A stretch of DNA of 64,000 nt. Source: Rhyacichthys aspro. Lineage: Eukaryota > Chordata > Actinopteri > Gobiiformes > Rhyacichthyidae. The DNA lies in the NCBI GenBank assembly GCA_036850595.1, contig CM072153.1, positions 18,680,169-18,744,168 of the forward strand. Reading direction: 5' to 3'. Every line of letters starts with the position of its first letter. The first letter of the stretch is position 1. Of the stretch, positions 42,780-54,071 are shown in pieces. The position numbers were made by a program, and so were the translations under genes. A model generated the notes under the pieces. It had not been told where the DNA came from. It did no database searches and saw only the letters and a program-made list of their open reading frames with translations.

Positions 42780-45299
42780 ATGTCTCGTCACGTGTCTGCA
42801 GGAGACGCAGAAGCGCAGGAGCCGCTTCTCACTGACGCTTACCTGGAGACTGACTTGGACTCGGAGGACGGTAAAAATCACTGCATAGTCTCAACAATGG
42901 CACAGTTACAATGAGTAGAAAAAAACATATAAAATGATAGTTCAGCGTTTCATACGTTCTTTTGTGAGCAACAGTTTGGAGATGGAAACAGGAGCAGCGA
43001 CACAAGGGATAAACTATACTCTAGGCTTTCATATTTTAATACAGAATTGCACGTATCTTGTAGGTTTGCTCATATAAATAGATTGTAAGATCTATTACAT
43101 CATGAATATATGACAAAATAAACTCGTGTAATATTCATAAGATAAACAGATAATCTTAGACAAAGGGGGAACTCTTTCTTTAAACTGATAGAATGCTCAC
43201 AATTTTCTATTGACGTAGATGTTAATTTAGTTTATGTGTCTCAACAGTGAGTTACATTAGAAATGCAAAGGAGAAATTAAGACACAGTTTAGGTTTAGGA
43301 TGTATTTTTGTCTGTAACTGGCTTGTGCTTGTTTGTTTTGTTTGTTTTCTGCTTTTAGGTGAAATCATTTTTGACAGAAGCTCCTCTATTACAACACATG
43401 CTGATGTATGTGCCAAGAAAAGATTAACATATGAAGAGGCAGTGGAGGAAGCAGGTAACAACATTCTTACTGTTAATAATGCACGTTGATACAGTATAGA
43501 CTTAAAGACTGTGGCAAAGCAACCTTCCATTTGTACCAGACATAAGGAAACTAGGGCTGAGCAGTACTGCATCCAATGGTAGACATAACATGGACAAAAA
43601 CATATTTAAGAGTGTTTTTTGTACTATAATTTGTGGTCCATTTAATTTATGAAAATATAATAATTTTAATAAGATGCCTGATTAAAGTTAGAAACACAAA
43701 CTTATTTAGCCTCAAAATTCAGTTTAAGGCAAAATTGTTGGTAGATTGGTAAGTTGGTACATTTTTCTCTCAGGTTTTGGTTTATTTCACTGGCTGCTGT
43801 TGGTGATGTGTGGATGGGCCAATGCGAGTGACGCTGTGGAGATCCTCTGTGTGTCCTTTCTCCTCCCGACGGCGCGCTGTGATCTGCAGCTCACCTCTTC
43901 AGACATGGGGCTCCTCACTGCCAGCATTTTCTTAGGTAAATTAGGCTTTATTAAACAAACTGTCTTATTTTAGCAGTTTACCAGTATGTGTTATTAACAA
44001 AAGACACGAAAACAGACATTTCTCTTGTTTCTGTTCTGTAGGGATGATGGTGGGTGGCTACATGTGGGGCTACCTGGCGGACCAGAGGGGTCGACGCAGG
44101 GTCTTGGTTGTGTCTCTCAGTGTGAATGGTGTGTTTGGAGCTCTGGCGAGTGTTGCTCCCAGCTTCTGGCTTTTCCTGCTGCTGCGGTTCATCAGCGGTA
44201 TTGGGTAAGCACAGGATTTAAATCACTATACTTCATTTATTTATACACTATAAGAAATCTGATGCAATAATTAGAAAAACAAGGGATAAAGAAGTAATTT
44301 AATCAATCATCAATTTAAAGTATCTAATATAGCTAGAATGTTAATCTCTATAATCAAAACCACTTCCTCGTCTGTGCTCAGTTTGTCCACTCTAGACAAT
44401 TCAGCAGCAAATAATAAACAGCAAAACCAATGTTTGTTTGTTTTTTTTGTTACAGCTGCCTTTATATGTCAAATAACAATTTTATTTGGTAGCTTGTTGT
44501 TTGTCCTGTGAAAACAAATGCTCTGTAAATATATTAATGTGTCTGTTGGGGTTTGAGTCTGGGAAAGTGGAAAATTCAATAGAAATTGAGTAGAGAGTAA
44601 CCAATCTCATAAATGTTTAAAAATCAAAAACTGTTTTCCTCTCTGCAGAGTTGGTGGGTCGATTCCTGTTATTTTCTCATACTTCTCTGAGTTTATGCCC
44701 CGTTTGAGGAGAGGGGCTATGATCAGCGCTCTGGCCACTTTTTGGATGGCAGGAAATATTCTGGCAGCAGGTAAAAAAGCAGCACAATATTTTATAAAAA
44801 AATAATTACACCAGTGAAGAAGCCTCTCTTAAGGTGTGTATTTTATCTTCAGGTTTGGCGTGGTTGGTTATTCCAAGAAACTGGGCTCATTTTCAGAGCT
44901 GGAGAGTGTTTGTGGTGCTGTGCTCTGTTCCCAGCCTCAGCTCAGCTCTTTTCTTCAAGTTGCTCATGCCTGAAAGCCCTAAGTTTCTCATGGAGGTATT
45001 TGAAGGCCACAAAAATATAAGTTTTCATTTTTGATTTGTCTTATGCTTGATGCTGTGCTGTTGGTTTTCTCCAGGCTGGACAGGAGAAGGAGGCAGCACA
45101 GGTGTTCTACTTAATGTTCAAGTTTAATACATATGGCAAAGGAAAGCGCAAGGTATGAGTCAAATATTCTTTTTATTGCCTATTTATTGTGGGGGGGGGA
45201 AAAAAAAAGGGGGAGGAAAAGGGGGGGGGGGGGGGGGGGGGCGCCCAAAACCCCCCCCCCCCCCCCACAACCCAAAAAAAAAAAGGGGGGGGGGGGGGA

Positions 45300-45330
<31 letters not shown>

Positions 45331-47781
45331 AAAAAACCCCCCCCCACAACGAAAAAAAAGAAGGGGGGAAAAAAAAAAAAAAAAGGGGGGGGAGAGGGGG
45401 GGAAAGAAAAAAAGTAGCTTGTGGATTTTGTTCACTTTTTTTCGTTTGTCTCCTTATGGAAAATCTTCAAATTTATACATTTTTTTACATTTTGTAACTG
45501 ATAAAATGTTATTATTTGCAGGATTTTGTTTTGTGCACGAAGTCAAGGGATGAGAGCAGATCTGTGGCTTTAAAGAAAGAACAACTTCTTAGTGTTTACA
45601 AAAAGGTAATCTCTCACTCAAAGCAAAGGTATCCATACATATTTATTGCCAGAGATATAGTTTTTAGTTATTTAATGCAATAGAATATCCTTTTGAAGTG
45701 TTTTGATTTGCTTTAGGCGTTGATTCCTGTGAGGGAGATGTTTAAGGGTTTACTGAAAACAAGGAGCATCTCTTTACTCATCATCTTCTACTGCATCTCG
45801 TTCGGGTGAGAAATCCCATCTGACTGTGTGCAAAACCACAGCTGTGTGTGATTACACCTCAGTGCCGTGTTGACTGATATTTTATTGGTTAGATCACGGT
45901 TCAAAGTTTGTCTTACATAAAAAGCATCTGTATTTGCAACATCACAAACAGAAAACAGAAAAAGTTAGGTCATAAAAGAAAGGTCAGACATAATGAAAGC
46001 ACACATTATAAAACCCGTCATCTTACATTTAATCTAGAAATACATTTAGAAGTGACTTGTACATGAAGTAATTCTACAATATTAGTTATTAGAAAGGGTT
46101 ACTGTATTTTGCCTGGTTGTATGAGTTACACAGTGGCAGGGGTTCGAGATAACTGTGATGAAAACAGTCCTAGTACTGACAAGCACCCGAACCATAGAGC
46201 GAGCTGTTAATCTGATGAGTTCACTCTCAGAAGTTAAAAGGAGACCGAAGATAACAAGCTGGAACTAATTTATCTTTGACACCAGAAATTTAGCAAGTAA
46301 CCGAAGACTTTTTCATAGATTTACAGTGGGTCTGTGGTGGGTTTTGAGGACACTTAAGGACACAAAATTTGGCCTGTGTAACAGTCCTTATTTCTCTCTT
46401 TGTTTTATGTGTTTGTAGATATTATGGTCTATGGATGTGGTTCCCAGAGCTGTTTAAAAGAGTGGAGGACGGCGGCTCGCCTTGTGCCAACGTGTCTCGG
46501 CTTTTGTCACTTCAGAACGAGAGCTGCTACCCAGTAAAGACGGCAGGTGTGTTCCTTGGAGGAGAGGTATTTACTGCCTTCAGCTTTTATTTAAACAGAT
46601 TAAATTAGAGCTTGTTACGGGGAAGCTGGATAATAAAGGGTCTTTAACAGAGTGTCGGGTAAACATGAAGGACACACAGATCTTTTTAGCAACATACTTA
46701 GGTTTGAACTTATAGGTCTATGCTGTTAAATATAAACACAAGCTTTTTTTCTCCTTTACTGATAGTTTATATGGAAGGCTTCATCGTTGCTTTGTCAAAT
46801 TTACCTGGCAACATCTTCACCATTTTGATGATGGACAGCATCGGAGGAAAGGCCCTGCTGAGTGAGTCTGTGCTTATTTGACTTCACTGATTTAACATTT
46901 ACTTTTGTTAAGACCGTCATGATGTTTCTTGCCTGTAGTAGTTTCACTTTACGATTATTGCTGCTTCACAACTACATACACGAGAAGACAGAACAAAAAG
47001 GAGAATACATTAGTGCCTCTCCTGTCTATCTGAAGTAGCCTCCACAAAAGTCAAAAGTGAGAGAGAGGCTAGTTATATTTTACATTAAAGGAAAAAAAAA
47101 ACACGCAGAAAGTACTTCTCAAAATATGATACTGGCCTGTCTTTCATCCATTTATAGTCTTCTGGAACATTTTGTCTCTTTTGTAATCATCGCAATGCTG
47201 AGATACTGATATAATATATGTGACCCTATTGAAATTGATTGGGGAATATTAAATAATCAACATATCTTCTTGTTGTACAGTGTGCAGCCTGCTGGTGTCC
47301 AGTCTGAGCGTTTTCCTCATTTATTTGGTGAAGACTAAAGCCCACACTTTGCTGCTCTCCTGTGTCTTCAGTGGCGTCTCAGTCATCGCCTGGAACGCAC
47401 TGGACGTAGTGGGAACAGAGCTGTATCCCACTCAGCTCCGGTACGTTTGTGTTCAATCGTTAATTGAAAATTTAAGAGCATAGGTCCTACAGCTACAGAC
47501 ATTTCCCCAAGTCCTTTTTTTATAGATTAGCAAGCTATAGTCAGTGACAGTAACATAAAACATCTGTTGATATAATTTAATATTTTCCTCCCTCTAGGTC
47601 GTCTGCTCTGGGTTTCTTCTCAGGAGTGGGCCGAGTGGCAGCCATCATGGGTAATATAGTCTTTGGGAAGCTGGTGGACACTAACTGTGCGGTGCCTGTG
47701 TTGGTAGTGTCTGCTCTGTTGCTGACCGGAGGATTAGCAGCTCTTTTACTGCCGCAAACCAAACAGACAGAGCTCACGTGA
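42780..47781 (+). CDS. SV2-like major facilitator transporter lacking the SV2 luminal domain
   Basis: Thirteen exons: 42780-42870, 43359-43454, 43774-43935, 44042-44204, 44649-44770, 44853-44995, 45075-45152, 45522-45605, 45717-45805, 46419-46546, 46766-46861, 47281-47440, 47598-47781. Joined 1596 nt, 531 residues, phases closing. It resembles SV2A/B/C: YEEAVEEAGFG before TM1, GYMWGYLADQRGRRRVL at the TM2-3 loop, RFISGIGVGGS, LMPESPKFLMEAGQ after TM6, NLPGNIFTILMMDSIGGK and AWNALDVVGTELYPTQLR near TM10-11. SV2 proteins have a luminal loop of roughly 200 residues between TM7 and TM8; here it is about 35 (residues 353-388), with two cysteines and N-glycosylation sequons NVS and NES. The substrate is unknown. 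A longer start at 42729 would add 17 residues; MSRHVSAGD at 42780 is preferred because the acidic, dileucine-containing leader follows directly. Confidence 0.88.
45191..45414. repeat. Thymine-free homopolymer block in an intron
   Basis: 224 consecutive plus-strand bases contain no T and consist almost only of long G, A and C runs. The block lies in intron 7 of the SV2-like gene (45153-45521), away from splice sites. Flanking sequence is normal. It has no repeat unit, so it is not an ordinary microsatellite; low-quality consensus over a purine tract is the simplest explanation. Confidence 0.9.
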
Positions 47782-49130
47782 TTCTCGTGAAACTCTTCTG
47801 ATTCAATTTATTCCTCCTAAGTTATGTCTTTGAAGTCTTCTGTGCATTTGCTGTTTTCCTGCTTCAGAGATAGATATTTAGCTTGTGCCAATTCTAGTGC
47901 CTTAATTAAATATCAGCAGGAAAGATTATAGACATAAACAGAGTTGCCATGCATCTTGGAAAACTTGATGATTTAGAAAGTTGTTTTTCAGTTATGGGGC
48001 ATTTGTTTGACTCAGCTGGCTTTAGATAGATATAAGGATGTATTCAACCTAACAAACTTGAAAAAACTTACTGAAGTCTTTCCTGTGCAACAATAATGTC
48101 TTCAGCTGTCACTCAAAGTACTGACCCTCTGACTTTTGTTCCTTGTTGTTAAGCCCTAAGCTGCTCTTCTTTATGTAGATGTCTTAACCTTTTTATAATA
48201 AGGAACTAATGCAGGTAACACTACTAGAAATGATCTCTTTGATAAGTGAGAATGTCCTCATACAATAACCTGCTTAAAAACTATTTATGAACCTGTAAGA
48301 ACAGCCAAATACATGATACCAAATAGAAAAATGTACTAAATATTCTTTAGGTTACTTTTGAGCATTAAAATACATCACCTCACTTTGAACTGTCACCTCC
48401 AAAAAGAAATATGATGAAGACATTCTCTGCTTTACATTCAGTGTCCTTCGGGGGTAAAGTGTCCTTGACTGTTTTCAACATTTTTCAAAGTTTTGTACGT
48501 GACATGTGTTTATCTTTGAGTTTTGACTTATTTAAACTGAAGTCAGACATTTTAAATGCATTCCCACAGTTCTCTATGCACTTTCTATGAATATATACTG
48601 TAGTTTGAAAGAGCCTTGCGATAAAGTGGGGCAATAAAACAAAAAAAACAAAGAACATATGGCCAAATTGAATTAACAGCTCTCAGGTAATGGACTTACT
48701 GTGGGTCTGGTATCCTCTGATTTGTATTCCTTCGTTTCTGTTCAGTTTCTTTTCCCCAAAAATAAGGCCTTTACTGAGTTCTTGGAGCAGACAACTTGGA
48801 GAAAATGGTTTAGAAAATAGACTCTGTTTTTTTTTAATGTTTGCAATTTCCACAAACAACAAACAGACGACTGAGACGAGGGCAAAACAGAGATAGACTT
48901 CTAATTCTTTCTCTGTCAGAGCTGCAGATATATTTGTTTGTGTTATGGATTCATGATTGAATGACATTTTTGTGAAAGACTTTCTTATTACAAATCTTGT
49001 TTCTCACGCAATGCTTCATTTGAGTTCTTTAGAAAAATGAGAACAATCCAAAAGTTTAATGCCAAATAGTTCAAATGCGTTACAAAGCATTAACTTAAAT
49101 ATTTGTGTTTGACTGTGGAGTGAATAAATA
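47782..49130 (+). other. Probable 3' UTR of the SV2-like gene
   Basis: No coding exon was recognised after the stop. AATAAA hexamers at 48633-48638 and 49123-49128 are candidate polyadenylation signals, giving a 3' UTR of about 0.9 or 1.4 kb. The next 0.5 kb to the tas1r2 relic shows nothing I recognise. Confidence 0.45.
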
Positions 49131-49653
49131 ATGGCTTCAATTGTAAAGAACTTTGAATCTCTTGAAAAGCACTTTATAAAATCTAGTCCATTATTTGTTG
49201 TTATTATTAAATGTGCATTGTGCGATGTTGTAGTCTACAAATAGAAAGAAATCAAGCACTTAGACCAACTTTGTTTTTAAAAGTGTTTGTTCACATTAAT
49301 ATTACACTTTTTTGCTTCTGCCTGTTTTTGAAAAATAGATGTTTATGACAATTTACAAATATCCCAGCATCCGTGATCTTTTTAGTGACTAATTACCTAC
49401 TTTTAGCCTTACTTTCAACTATTGCATTTATAAAGTTTAGACAAATCCTTGGTTATAATTCAGATGATTTTCCGTGTGCAGCAGCAGTGAGGTTTTGCAT
49501 ACTCATTTGTAAATTTTCCTCCAGCTATTTTCCGCACATACACTGCATTGTCACCTCATGCATTTACGCCCATGATAATGATCTGTGCTTTGTTTTCATC
49601 TGTCATTTTAACTTTAAACACAAAATCTTTACACAGTCGCCACAAATGACAAG

Positions 49654-51383
49654 ATGACAGGAACAAAACTGAACTACTTTCTTGTATTCATGTGTGTTTT
49701 ACATGGAGTCCTTTACTGCATCGTTACAGCGTCAGAGTTTCATCTAAAAGGAGATTTTTTGATAGGTGGGCTTTTTAACATCCATCATGATGAAAAACGA
49801 GTTTATTTTGACAAACCAGAAGCCACTGAATGCTCAAGGTAAGTGAAAATGTCTTAGTTATCACCTTTAATTTGTTTAACTTTTAACTCGTTTTTGTTCA
49901 CAGTAAACCGTTTTACACATCGAGTTATCGCCGCTTTCAGCTGATGAGGTTCACTGTGGAGGAAATCAATAACTCCTCTGAGCTCCTGCCTAATGTTTCT
50001 CTGGGGTATGACATATATGACCACTGCTCAGACACTCGCAGTTTCCCAGGAGTTTTCAACCTCATCTCAGACAAAGGCTCGATTAAGCCCTGGCCAGAGT
50101 TATATCGCAGCTCGTCCAACCTCATAGCAGTGGTCGGAAGCTTCTCAAGCTCCTCAACACAGACTGTGGCTCCACTTTTCATGATGGATCTGGTTCCTAT
50201 GGTAAATTTACTCTGTGCTTTGTTTTAATAGTTTACTTTATTAAGTGCAGGTTCATAGCCTCTAGAAATGTGCTATGTTTTAACCTTCAGCCCCCTCAGA
50301 AAATGTAGATATAGGCTTTTTTTTTAAATAATGCTTGTTTCAAATGGACAATCAACAAAAAGCGTTGCTTAAAGTTGTGTTTAGTTAAGTTCTGAGGGAA
50401 AAAAGGGAAAAGGACCTGAATCCAGAATCGAGTTGCCCCATTTCCTACACTCAGAGTTTAAACCTAGACTCACTGTATCCTACTTAGACCAGGACAACTC
50501 AGATGTTAGAGTTTTAGGAAAACGTTTGAACTCTAACGTCAAGATTGGGCTTGAAATGTTTGATCTAAACAAGGCAGAGACTGTGCGATTATTAAAATGA
50601 GCTGGCAGTAATCTTAAAAAAGTTTTATATAAGTTATTGTTTTCTGTAGTACTCTTTAATAGATTTGTCCTTATTTATTGCACAGTATTTCATAAATCAC
50701 TAAAACAAAGATGAATATAAGGAACACAGACTCTAAAGTGAACTTCTGATCTTTTTACAGATCAGTTATGCAGCCTCCAGTTCAATTTTTTCAAGAAAGC
50801 AAGATTTTCCCTCGTTGCTTCGAACCCTACACCCCAATAAAGACGTTGTGGAGGTTATATTCAACATGTTGCTACACTTCAACTGGCGCTGGGTTGCATT
50901 TCTTAACACTGATAATGACTATGGCGTTGATGGCCGAAATGTGTTCATGAAGATGATTCAAGGCACAGATATCTGCCTAGCTTACACCAAAGGTCTGGAC
51001 AAGAATACAGATTACACATCAGTCTTCAAACAGATAGAGTCTCCCTTACTTCTATTCCATTGTTGGCATCACTGACCGTCGTCTGCTTTATTTTCTCCTA
51101 CATGGCCAAAGATCTCCCAGAGAATTACAACGAGGCCAAAGCGATAACGTTTTGTCTGCTTATACAAAGTCTGACCATGATTATCTTTTCCACTATCTTC
51201 GTACTTTACCGAGGAAAACACATCCAGACGTTCAATGCTCTGGCCATTCTCTGCATCCTATACAACTTTCTCTTGTGGTACTTTTTCCCCAAAAGCTACA
51301 TTATCATTTTCCAACCTGAGAAAAACACACAGCAGTACTTTAAGCTTCTTACTATGAGCTATATCAGATCAGTTCAACAATAG
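49654..51383 (+). pseudogene. tas1r2: Broken taste receptor type 1 (T1R2-like) gene with internal deletion
   Basis: Three 5' pieces splice in phase: 49654-49838 (signal peptide, then SEFHLKGDFLIGGLFNIH), 49904-50201 and 50761-51039. They encode the first part of a class C receptor ligand-binding domain (RFTVEEINNSSELLPNVSLGY, then VPMISYAASSS across the second junction). At about 51040 (FKQIES) the sequence jumps, without intron signals, to the last two transmembrane helices and tail in another frame, about 51042-51383 (SYMAKDLPENYNEAKAITF, YFFPKSYIIIF, NTQQYF, stop 51381-51383). The 5' frame runs into TGA at 51073. Missing are the rest of the ligand domain, the cysteine-rich domain and TM1-5, roughly 500 residues. 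T1R identity is firm from KDLPENYNEAK; the T1R2 subtype is judged from the C-terminal style and is less sure. An assembly deletion is an alternative. Confidence 0.85.
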
Positions 51384-54071
51384 CAACATGAAGTTTGTGA
51401 GCACTTAGAAGAGGTTATTGGACTGTGAGCTTTGGATTGTCAAACCCGTTAAATTGTTAAATACATTGCTAAATAATGCATGTAACATAGTTCTCATTTG
51501 AGTTCTGTATGTTTTGGTTTGTTTATATATAATGTCATTGAGTTATTGGAGCTGTACTGGGTAGCTGTGGGTAATTTTGGGGCATGTGTAGAAGAAACCA
51601 ACATAAATCTTGAAAAGGGATAGTTCAGTATTTGTAGGTAATATATGTTTGATAATATATTCAGCACCAGTTTGGAGAAGCAGACAAGAGCAATAGCAGA
51701 GAGACTAAACCATGTACAACTGGGGACAGTGAAAAATCTGATTTAAAGTAACAAACAAACAAAACAAATAAACATGATGCGTTGAAATAACACTGCTTCT
51801 CCAAACTGTGGAGGTGCTGATTAAGGGGAGTAGCACCAAAAACAGAACCAAAAACAGCCAAGAAAGTTAGAGTGACTTTGAAGATGTGTTTAATGTAATG
51901 CAGCACATACCCACTGTACATTCTGGGGCATTAGGCAGGACACTGTCTATAGACCCAGCTATAAATAACATGAATATTAGCCACAGCAAAGATAATTGGT
52001 TGCTATTTTAAGTTTTGGTTTATATTTAACAGAAATACTGACCACATTCAGACAGTTCTTTGGACTTCATGCTTCGCTGTTCGTGTGTTCAGTGATTTTT
52101 ATGACATGTTTCGACAAATTACAGACAAGAAGCAGAATGTTTAATGTATATATTTATTTGTATAATAAATAAACTACTTCAGGATCACAGTTCACAACCA
52201 CACACAGAGGAAGAGGAGCCTTTGGAGGTTTTGAGACAACACCAGCGCTGAGAGTTGTACATTAAAGTAGCATTTCTTTACATTCTTCATGATGTCCGTC
52301 CTGCAGTGACTCAGATAATTATGATCTGATCAGATTAACTCCGTGCTTATTTGCTCTATTGAAAACTTTACACTGCTTTCTTCAAGAAAAAGGATGTTTC
52401 GTAATGCTTTGGTTAGACGTACATCCCTTTTAAGCCATAATGCAATAGCTACACAGTTTTCAATGCAACTAATGAGAAATTTGCTTTATGTTTATGTTTA
52501 AGTAAATAGGACTGCCTCTTAGGTCATTGCAAAGAGTAGCTACTGCATTTTGGCTTTGAAGGGTAGCACAGCTGGTACAGCAGTAAAGCAGCAATAAAGA
52601 AATGTAAATTATAGATAACATACATAAAACATGCAGCACATAAGGGTCTGTAACAAAAAGAGAGAAGCTGCCAACTGAAGCATGGAAAAGACCAGTAAAA
52701 AGGCAAGAAAACATACATGTGAGTAAATATTGGATGATAGCTGCAAATATTTCATTCATTTAACAGCATTAGAGTGGGTTCTAGTTAGTTTTGTGGAAAT
52801 TGGAAAACAACTTTGTCAAGTTTTATATCCAGAGTCTTCACACTCAAACACATTCACACTCAAGCTTTATCGGAGTATTACATGAAGTACATACAGCAAC
52901 ATTTATACATTATGTGAAATGTCCCGCTGTCTGTCGCAAGAGAAACCTTTTATACAATCTGTGCAGAAAATATTATAAAGCAAAGGAGCAGTGGACATTT
53001 AATTTGAGAGACGTCTTCCCTCTTCATGCTACAATAAAAGGTCACTATGAATTGTGAATGGAGATGTGTTCATGGTGATTGTGCATTTTAAACCTACACT
53101 TACTTTTGTCTGTTTCATATTTGTCAGAAAAAAAGCATGTTTTGTGTTTGCATTTATCAAATTTTGGAGGAAATTCAAGCATAAAGATGTGCTTTTTTTA
53201 CTATGTGGCTAATGCGCGTTTCCCATTTTCACATAAGGCCACAGAAGCACCTTTGTTCTTGACACTAACTAATGTCTAACACTTTTAAATAACTACACAC
53301 TGTTAAGCCTTAGTTAAGTATTAATACTGACATAATTCAGTTTTAACTCCTAAATTATCGACATTAAGTTAGAAGACATTGTTGTAAATGTTTTAGTCTT
53401 GAATAATAAGCACTTGTATGATTATATGTCAGCATATGTCAGACTATTTTGTAAAGATCTTGGTCTTGTCATGGTCTCGACCCCTAAAAGTCTTGGTCTG
53501 GACTAATTTTTACTTGGTCTAGATGTCAAGACCAAGTAAGACCACAAATGGCATAACTGTCTGTTCTTGGGATTGAATGAAAACCTCTGTCATTTTATAC
53601 TTTATGTTCAATTAAAAATCTCACTTTAACTTTGCCTCCTTCACCCGTCTCACTGGTTAAAAGTCTTGGTCTTGTCTTGGTTTTGGACATTTCTTGGTCT
53701 CGGTCAGTGCGGTCTTGACTATAACACTTGTTAGCATATATATAAATGTATTCTTTGTTTATTCTGTATTCACTACTCCTGTACCATAGCTTAACAGTGT
53801 GTAGTTATATTTAAAGTTATAATAAAATGTTACCAATTAATGAAATGTATTTACTTTTTTGAGTTATATTTGCATTTCTTGTCCCATAAGTTGCTTGTAC
53901 TAAGTTTTAAAGAGTCATCGTTGCCTGATTGTCGAAGGCCCAGCAGTGTTCGGAGCTGTCCTGATGCTGCGCTGCTAAAAACAAACTTAGAAAAAATGAG
54001 TGAAATGCTACAGATGCGATGGTGGACGTCCAAAGACAGAGTCAGGGGCTTCGAGTCGTCGTCGGGACACG
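51384..54071. other. Intergenic region between the tas1r2 relic and ap3b2
   Basis: No coding exon was recognised. An AATAAA at 52164-52169 may be left over from the taste-receptor gene. A minus-strand AATAAA (TTTATT at 53758-53763) is a candidate end for the ap3b2 transcript. An interspersed repeat lies at about 53455-53730. The remainder shows short unsupported reading frames only. Confidence 0.45.
53455..53730. repeat. Interspersed repeat rich in CTTGGTCT
   Basis: TCTTGGTCTTG, TCTTGGTCTGG, ACTTGGTCTAG and the inverted AGACCAAGT recur between 53455 and 53545, and again TCTTGGTCTTG, TTCTTGGTCTCGG and GGTCTTGACTATAACACTT at 53664-53730. Head and tail share the motif on both sides of an AT-rich core of about 120 bp, as in a short non-autonomous DNA element. 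I recall similar CTTGGTCT repeats scattered in fish genomes but cannot name the family. Confidence 0.55.

Noticed and set aside
45133..45553. Several open frames (Lys, Gly, Pro or Phe rich) across the homopolymer block
   Set aside because: The lack of T removes stop codons by composition alone, so the frames carry no coding signal.
47577..47777. 66-codon minus-strand frame
   Set aside because: It is antisense to the last exon of the SV2-like gene.
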